Assembly (NCBI GenBank): GCA_973895155.1
Contig: OZ316891.1
Coordinates: 31,496,001 to 31,560,000 of the forward strand
Direction: 5' to 3'
DNA: 64,000 nt
From: Marsupella aquatica
Lineage: Eukaryota; Marchantiophyta
The notes below the pieces were generated by a model. It did no database searches, was not told where the DNA came from, and saw only the letters and a program-made list of their open reading frames with translations. Both the position numbers and the translations under genes were made by a program. This document shows, one piece after another, positions 58,898 through 64,000 of this stretch (its first letter is position 1; each line of letters begins with the position of its first letter).

Positions 58898-61800
58898 ATG
58901 GACATGACTAACCTCTGCACAGTACTCATATGCACATTGAAGTACACGATGGCAGATGATGTAAGTGACATCAATCTTTGGCGTCGAGGGGATGTCTGTG
59001 AGGTGGACATTCCCGATTCAGACAGGCAATCACCACAAAGAGCAAGGCGGGGAACAACACAAAGACATCTGAAAAATCTGAAATCAATCCTGGATGGGAA
59101 GAGTCCCAAAGAAGGTGAATCTACTGTGCTTCAAGTTAGTATTTGGAGGATTTGTTTGGCTTAAGTATGAAGTTGCTCCCGTGTGAATCATAAGTTTTGC
59201 ACTGTTGAAGTGGAGAGCTCCCGTAGACGTTCTTCATTATGTATTCTACAATGCTCTTGGCAATGGAAGCAGAGGCGGCTCGCATTCATCTGGGCGAGCA
59301 TTTTAACAATTTTGATGAATTTGATAGATGTTTGGACTCGTGGGCTGTCATGCATGGCCGAGTAGTGTATAGACTTAAAACCTCCCCCAATTTTCAAACA
59401 AGGGTTTGCCGATTTAGTAAGATTGCTCATCGACATGAAAGAAAGTCAAGTGGTGACATCAGACCTGGGCCAGACAGTTCTGAATGTAGTGATAGTTCAG
59501 AAGATGAAGATTCACTATATATCCATGAATTGGATGATGAAGATGAACATGAATTAGATTGGCACTATAACAGTCGTTACGGTGAGTATAGTGGGTTCCG
59601 TGACAGAGGAATGACATCCGAACCAAGGGGGACACGAAGGACACACAATGCCTATGCAGAACCATTATTGACAGCAGAAGAGGTAAAGCTTTCCAAGAGT
59701 CCATACCTATATCATTGTGGTTTTTTTGAAGGGTTAGAAATGTAATACTTGTCACTCTATGTTTTGATGCATGGTATGTTTGTGCTGCCATTGCAGATGG
59801 AAGACCATGAGTTTCAAATTGCTATTCAACAGATGACAAGATCAACAAACCAGTCTAGAGCAATCGTTCTCACAAATGCTCCACAGGTATACCTCAACCA
59901 GAATGTCTTCTTTGCATTTTACCATCAATGTTTTGTATACGACGTCATGAGTGTCTTCTATGTTTCATATAAACATCCCCATTGTGGTGTGTATTTTGTA
60001 TACAATGACACCACTGTCTTCTGTGTTTCCATATACAATAACATGAATATGTTTTGTGTGGATTGCAATAGGAGGTTCGTGCACCCCTTGGACCTTTGGA
60101 TCCAAACTGTCTCCAGAGGAACACAACGATGGCAAAGAAACCACGCACAGTAGTGCAACATAGCAGTGTGTGGCTACCTGGGTCACATGCCCCTGGCACG
60201 GTAAAAGTCAGGAAGATATGTACCACAGGAGTATGCGGGGATTTTTCTAGGTTTAGGCCCCCGCCAGAGTACGATGAAGATGGTTTTGATTGTTCAGCCT
60301 ACTGCCCATTCAGGGTCCGATGTCACAGGCAAGCTCACAGCGGGGCTCATATCATTACTGTGTGTGAGCTGAAACACAATTGTCCAGCATCTAAACACAA
60401 GTGGAGGGGCCGAACACAAAAGGCAGTGTGGTTAGGAGACACACTGGCGCCTAGAGTGTGTAGAAATCTGAAGGTGCCGGTCAAAGAACTACTCTGTGGA
60501 TTTCAAGGGGATTATAAAAAGAACAGCACTTACCACCAAATGTGGCAAGCAAAAGACTATGTACGGGATCTGCACCTTGGTGGGCAGGAAGACACGTTTC
60601 AAATGATTCCGGCATTAATTGCCAGGGTGAGAGAGACTGACCCTGGTGCAGTGGCAGTCTGGTCCCCAATGGAAAACTCCAACGTTTTCTGTCGAGCATT
60701 CATTTGCCCATCAGCTACACGAAAAGCATGTACCTACATTCAACCTCTCATCTCTCTTGATGCATGTCATACAAAGAACAGGAAGTACCTCACTCAACTG
60801 TTCTTAGCTACATGTTTGGATGGAAATGGCCAAGGATTGATTCTATGTTACGCAGTAGCTCCAGTTGAGAACACAGATAATTGGATCTGGTTTTTGGAAT
60901 TGGTAGATAGATCACTCTACGGCATTGAATCGCCTCACATGCCACTCATATCAGACCGACAGAAAGGTCTACTTGCCGTTGTGAGTTACGTGTGGCCAGG
61001 TAAGATACATGCAGCATGTGCAAACCACCTAAGAGCTAATGTCAAGAACAGGCATGGCAAAGCAGCAGCAGATATTTTTATAGGATGCATATATGCCAAC
61101 GATGAAAGACAGTAAGTCCAAAAACCTTCATTGCTTTGATTCTACATACATTTGACTTCTTATGTATACACCGCATACTCAGTGTTCAATATAGTAATTA
61201 TATTACCTCTCCTCGAATACAGAATGTGAAGTACATATCACTCACGCAAATGTTTTCTCTGTGTATGACATGATTGTATACATTAACATCATTGTTTTCC
61301 CTGTGCACCTATATCAGATTTGAAGCATGTTTGAAGTGACTGGCAGAGTCCGTCAAGGCATATGAGAATGCAAATGTTGTAGACTACATCAGAAGTTTTG
61401 ATGCAAAACTGTATGCCAGGCATGCCTTTCCACTTCCCCGCATGGCAAAGGTTACAAGCAACCCTGCTGAGCAAGCAAATTCAAGCTTACTCCCCTTGCG
61501 CGAATTTGCTCCTTGCAAGTTGATGGAGCGCATGTGGGTATATGTTCAGCAAAAGTTTAAAGAAAGGAAAGTAGTTGCGTTGGCGAGACAGGAAGTACTC
61601 ACTATTCCAGCCCTGGTCAGGTACAACAAGAATCTCAAGACGTTTGGTCAATGGCAGGTAATCTTCATGCCTGGTCTTGTGTATGCATTAATAGCTACGT
61701 GTTCTGTATATACTGTAACATCAATGTCTTCTTAATAGCTCGGTGTTGAATTAAAATACACTAGTATGAATGTATTCTTTATTTGAATAGTTTTATAATT

Positions 61801-62836
61801 ATATCCAAGTTTTCATATGCTCAGGTGTTTGATGATGGTGCGTCCACAGCCAAGGTTCAAACTACATCCCAAAGTGAGGAGTATCTAGTGTCACTGTCAC
61901 CAAAGAAATGTTGCACTTGTTGGGAGCTGCAAGAGATGGTGTGGCCATGTGAGCATATAATGGCTTGGGATGACCAAGAAGGCAGAAACTTTTCTGCTCA
62001 TTTTCACAAATGTTGGCGGACTTCTTCAATTAGGGCTTTGTATGACAATGTTTTACCTAGCTTTATTGTATCAGACTTAATGCCAAGTCCAAATTGTGTT
62101 GCTCCTGTGGCTGCTGTGAAAAGGGGCAGACATAGAATGGTCCGCATCGAACAGGGTTGTGGAGGGAGGCATCCACCTAGGGCTCTTGGAGAAGGCGAAG
62201 AATCAATGATTGACTCCCTTGGACAACTGTTCTTGAGATATCCATTAGATGATGATCCAAACAGGGTGGAACCCTTTTCAACAGCAAACACTATTGCTAG
62301 ACTTCCAATTATTCTTGTTCAATCGAGGGCAAAGAAAGCGGGGCCTAACACTGGGAAGTGCAGGTGCAGTAAGTGTGGGCAGGTTGGACATAACCGAAGA
62401 TCTTGTGATAAAGTCCATAGTGTGACGCCAACAGATCCAGCAAGAGTAAGGATTCCAACATTAACAGTCTTCTTACAAGTATATATCATTACTTGTGGGC
62501 TTCATGCATGTGTGGTCTCATGCTAGGGACAAATTTTAAAATTTCCTTCATATGCAGGTGGATAATGGTGATGCAGTCATTTTGGAGCACCCACCTGCGT
62601 CACCCTTTCCTTGGGAAGACCAACTACTGCAGACTGAATATAGTATTGAATCGACCGCACCAACAGCAGGCACAGGACCAATCCAGAGCATTGTATCTCA
62701 GCCCCTTCTCCCAAATAGTGAACAACAATTGCCACAAGCTTTCATTGATAGGTGCATGGAATTGGCCAATGAGGCTGCAATAGAGTGTCAGGGATTTGGG
62801 TCACAATATCATGTTGATATTACTGAACCTTACTAG
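58898..62836 (+). pseudogene. Mutator-like (MULE) transposase gene, one nonsense codon
   Basis: DDE transposase of the MULE superfamily. Proposed exons: 58898-59134, 59275-59682, 59797-59886, 60072-61111, 61318-61657, 61825-62445, 62558-62836; all boundaries are in phase, about 1004 codons. Seen in order: an acidic Ser/Glu region, a Cys/His N-terminal DNA-binding-type region (CSAYCPFRVRCH..H..C), the catalytic core (LDACHTKNRKYL, PLISDRQKGL, CANHLRANVKNRHGK, TSNPAEQANSSL), a SWIM zinc finger (CCTCWELQEMVWPCEH) and a CCHC knuckle (CSKCGQVGHNRRSC). One in-frame TGA at 61337-61339 (FEACLK-stop-LAESV) truncates it before the SNPAE segment; no other damage seen. Exon 2's acceptor is a guess made for phase. 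Could instead be a domesticated MULE with a read-error stop. Confidence 0.85.
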
Positions 62837-63339
62837 TTACTTTATTACTGAACTTTGGTTGTGCATCAAAACAGACTCTTGTCACTTTTTTCCACCATTA
62901 TTCTCTGATGAATACAACATATTCATGTTGTCTTCCCGTTTATCTTCCATGCATGCTTGCACTTGAAGACAGCGACCATGTTGTCTTCTTAACTTCCTTC
63001 ATTGTTATTGAAGACATTGACCATAATGTCTTCAAATTTGAATCTACTTCCGCAATGATATTGACGCGCGGGACCGTTGGTCGACATTGAGTGTTCCATG
63101 GAGAATGTGCGGGTTTTGCGAGTGGACTAAAGCGGAGTCTTTGAAGTCGTCCACGTGAGTGACAACAAAGGGAGGAGGTCTTAGGAGACCAGTGTAGTAG
63201 AGGACGGACAGGACAGCACTGCAGCACCAGAGAGAGGTCTGAGTAGATTGTGCAGCGCCCGAGAGCGCCAGAGAGAGCAAGAGCACCAGGGACAGGAGAG
63301 CGACAACGAGAGCGCCAAGGAGAAGATTGCCATTTGGCA

Positions 63340-63648
63340 ATGGCAAAGTTCAATGAAGGCAATGTCGGTTTTGTAGTTCAGTTGTTTTGGGCATTGGGGT
63401 TCGCCATATGGACCATATTTGCAGGTTTGAGAGCACTACTCTTCTTCCTCCATCGCATGTTGGAACGGATTTTGTGTTTGTCTTCAATGTGGAATCGAGA
63501 TAGGCTGCCTCCCCTTGCTCAAAGTACAACGCCATCAAAATTAGAGGGTCACGATTCCCCTGTAGTGGCTGTTGTTGGGCCACCAAAACCTGTATTGGCT
63601 AGGAGCCAGGGTGCTTGTGACGCCGATGACATGGTCCTTATTCTATAA
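63340..63648 (+). CDS. Small predicted membrane protein
   Basis: A 102-codon ORF from ATG 63,340. The N-terminal half is strongly hydrophobic (VVQLFWALGFAIWTIFAGL, then ALLFFLH), giving one or two membrane segments, followed by a basic then Pro/Ser-rich tail ending DADDMVLIL. I recognise no family. It begins 500 bp after the Mutator-like gene and is preceded by a G/A-rich leader (63,150-63,330). It might be an independent gene, the first exon of a larger one, or host sequence carried by the transposon. AG|GT contexts inside mean splicing cannot be excluded. Confidence 0.4.
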   Translation: MAKFNEGNVGFVVQLFWALGFAIWTIFAGLRALLFFLHRMLERILCLSSMWNRDRLPPLAQSTTPSKLEGHDSPVVAVVGPPKPVLARSQGACDADDMVLIL

Positions 63649-64000
63649 TCTGAGTAACTAGGTTGCTGTATGCAAAGAGTAGCTATTGATGCCGCATAAC
63701 AATTAGCAAGATGGCAAGAATAAGGGCAATCATGGCGTTAAGAGTAGGGAAATAAAAGCTATGTCGTGGGTGGTTGGCGACCATATCTCTTTCAATATGT
63801 CACCAAATCCGGATCTGTAAAGAGCATTGGAAAGATCTGGTCAAGGCGAGTAAAATCAATATAAAACACTCGGGAAACGGAGGTGTATTAAGGAAAATAT
63901 GGCCTAATTAGTGTGACGGGTTAACTTGTGGCCGGAATTAGCGGGTTCGGCTTCAGTTTCGGGTTAACCCAAGCTCGGCCACGGCTTATCTCAGGTAAGC
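63649..64000. other. No gene recognised
   Basis: Short end segment without ORF or repeat that I can identify; 63,920-63,970 has repeated GGGTTAAC/GGGTTCGG phrases. Confidence 0.3.

Noticed and set aside
63044-63362. Minus-strand Ser/Leu-rich ORFs of 100-140 codons
   Set aside because: They overlap the leader of the plus-strand small ORF and look like low-complexity AG/CT-rich shadows.

Overview
The window reads as nuclear DNA of a land plant, most likely a bryophyte and probably a moss (inference). The reasons are spliced genes with GT-AG introns, plant-type PLS-DYW pentatricopeptide repeat (PPR) proteins whose E/DYW tails end in DYW, and mixed plant transposons. I found no bacterial or organellar gene organisation, no rRNA, no intact tRNA gene and no CRISPR array. 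Layout: 0.2-3.5 kb carries DYW-PPR gene A (+). 4.0-10.25 kb is a dispersed repeat interrupted by a 4-kb non-LTR retrotransposon with a restriction-like endonuclease; an intact inverted copy of the repeat lies at 27.9-30.3 kb. 11.4-26.9 kb is one E1-type ubiquitin-activating enzyme gene (+) that I could assemble into 12 exons, all in phase, encoding about 1110 residues. 30.3-33.1 kb holds two direct copies of a block upstream of PPR gene B, separated by a probable solo LTR. 32.8-45.1 kb is a large imperfect inverted duplication: gene B (+, 34.2-37.7 kb) faces gene C (-, 41.1-43.4 kb) across a 3.4-kb spacer with a PPR relic, a tandem repeat and a probable SINE. 45.7-46.2 kb is a broken Armadillo-repeat gene. 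47.5-58.1 kb is decayed transposon sequence containing a well-defined non-autonomous CACTA element (50,206-51,864) and a second copy of the solo LTR. 58.9-62.8 kb is a Mutator-like transposase gene in seven in-phase exons with one nonsense codon, followed by a small membrane-protein ORF. The resident genes are the three PPR genes (organellar C-to-U RNA editing) and the E1 (ubiquitin activation); they are functionally unrelated to each other. The PPR genes share an ancestor and differ mainly in the number of 303-bp PLS units: A, C and B show one, two and six full periods. The rest is transposon-driven rearrangement. The strongest candidates for something undescribed are the PPR repeat expansion, the E1 with altered adenylation-site residues, the RLE-type LINE, the CACTA element with 24-bp subterminal arrays, and a short motif recurring in the introns of the Mutator-like gene.
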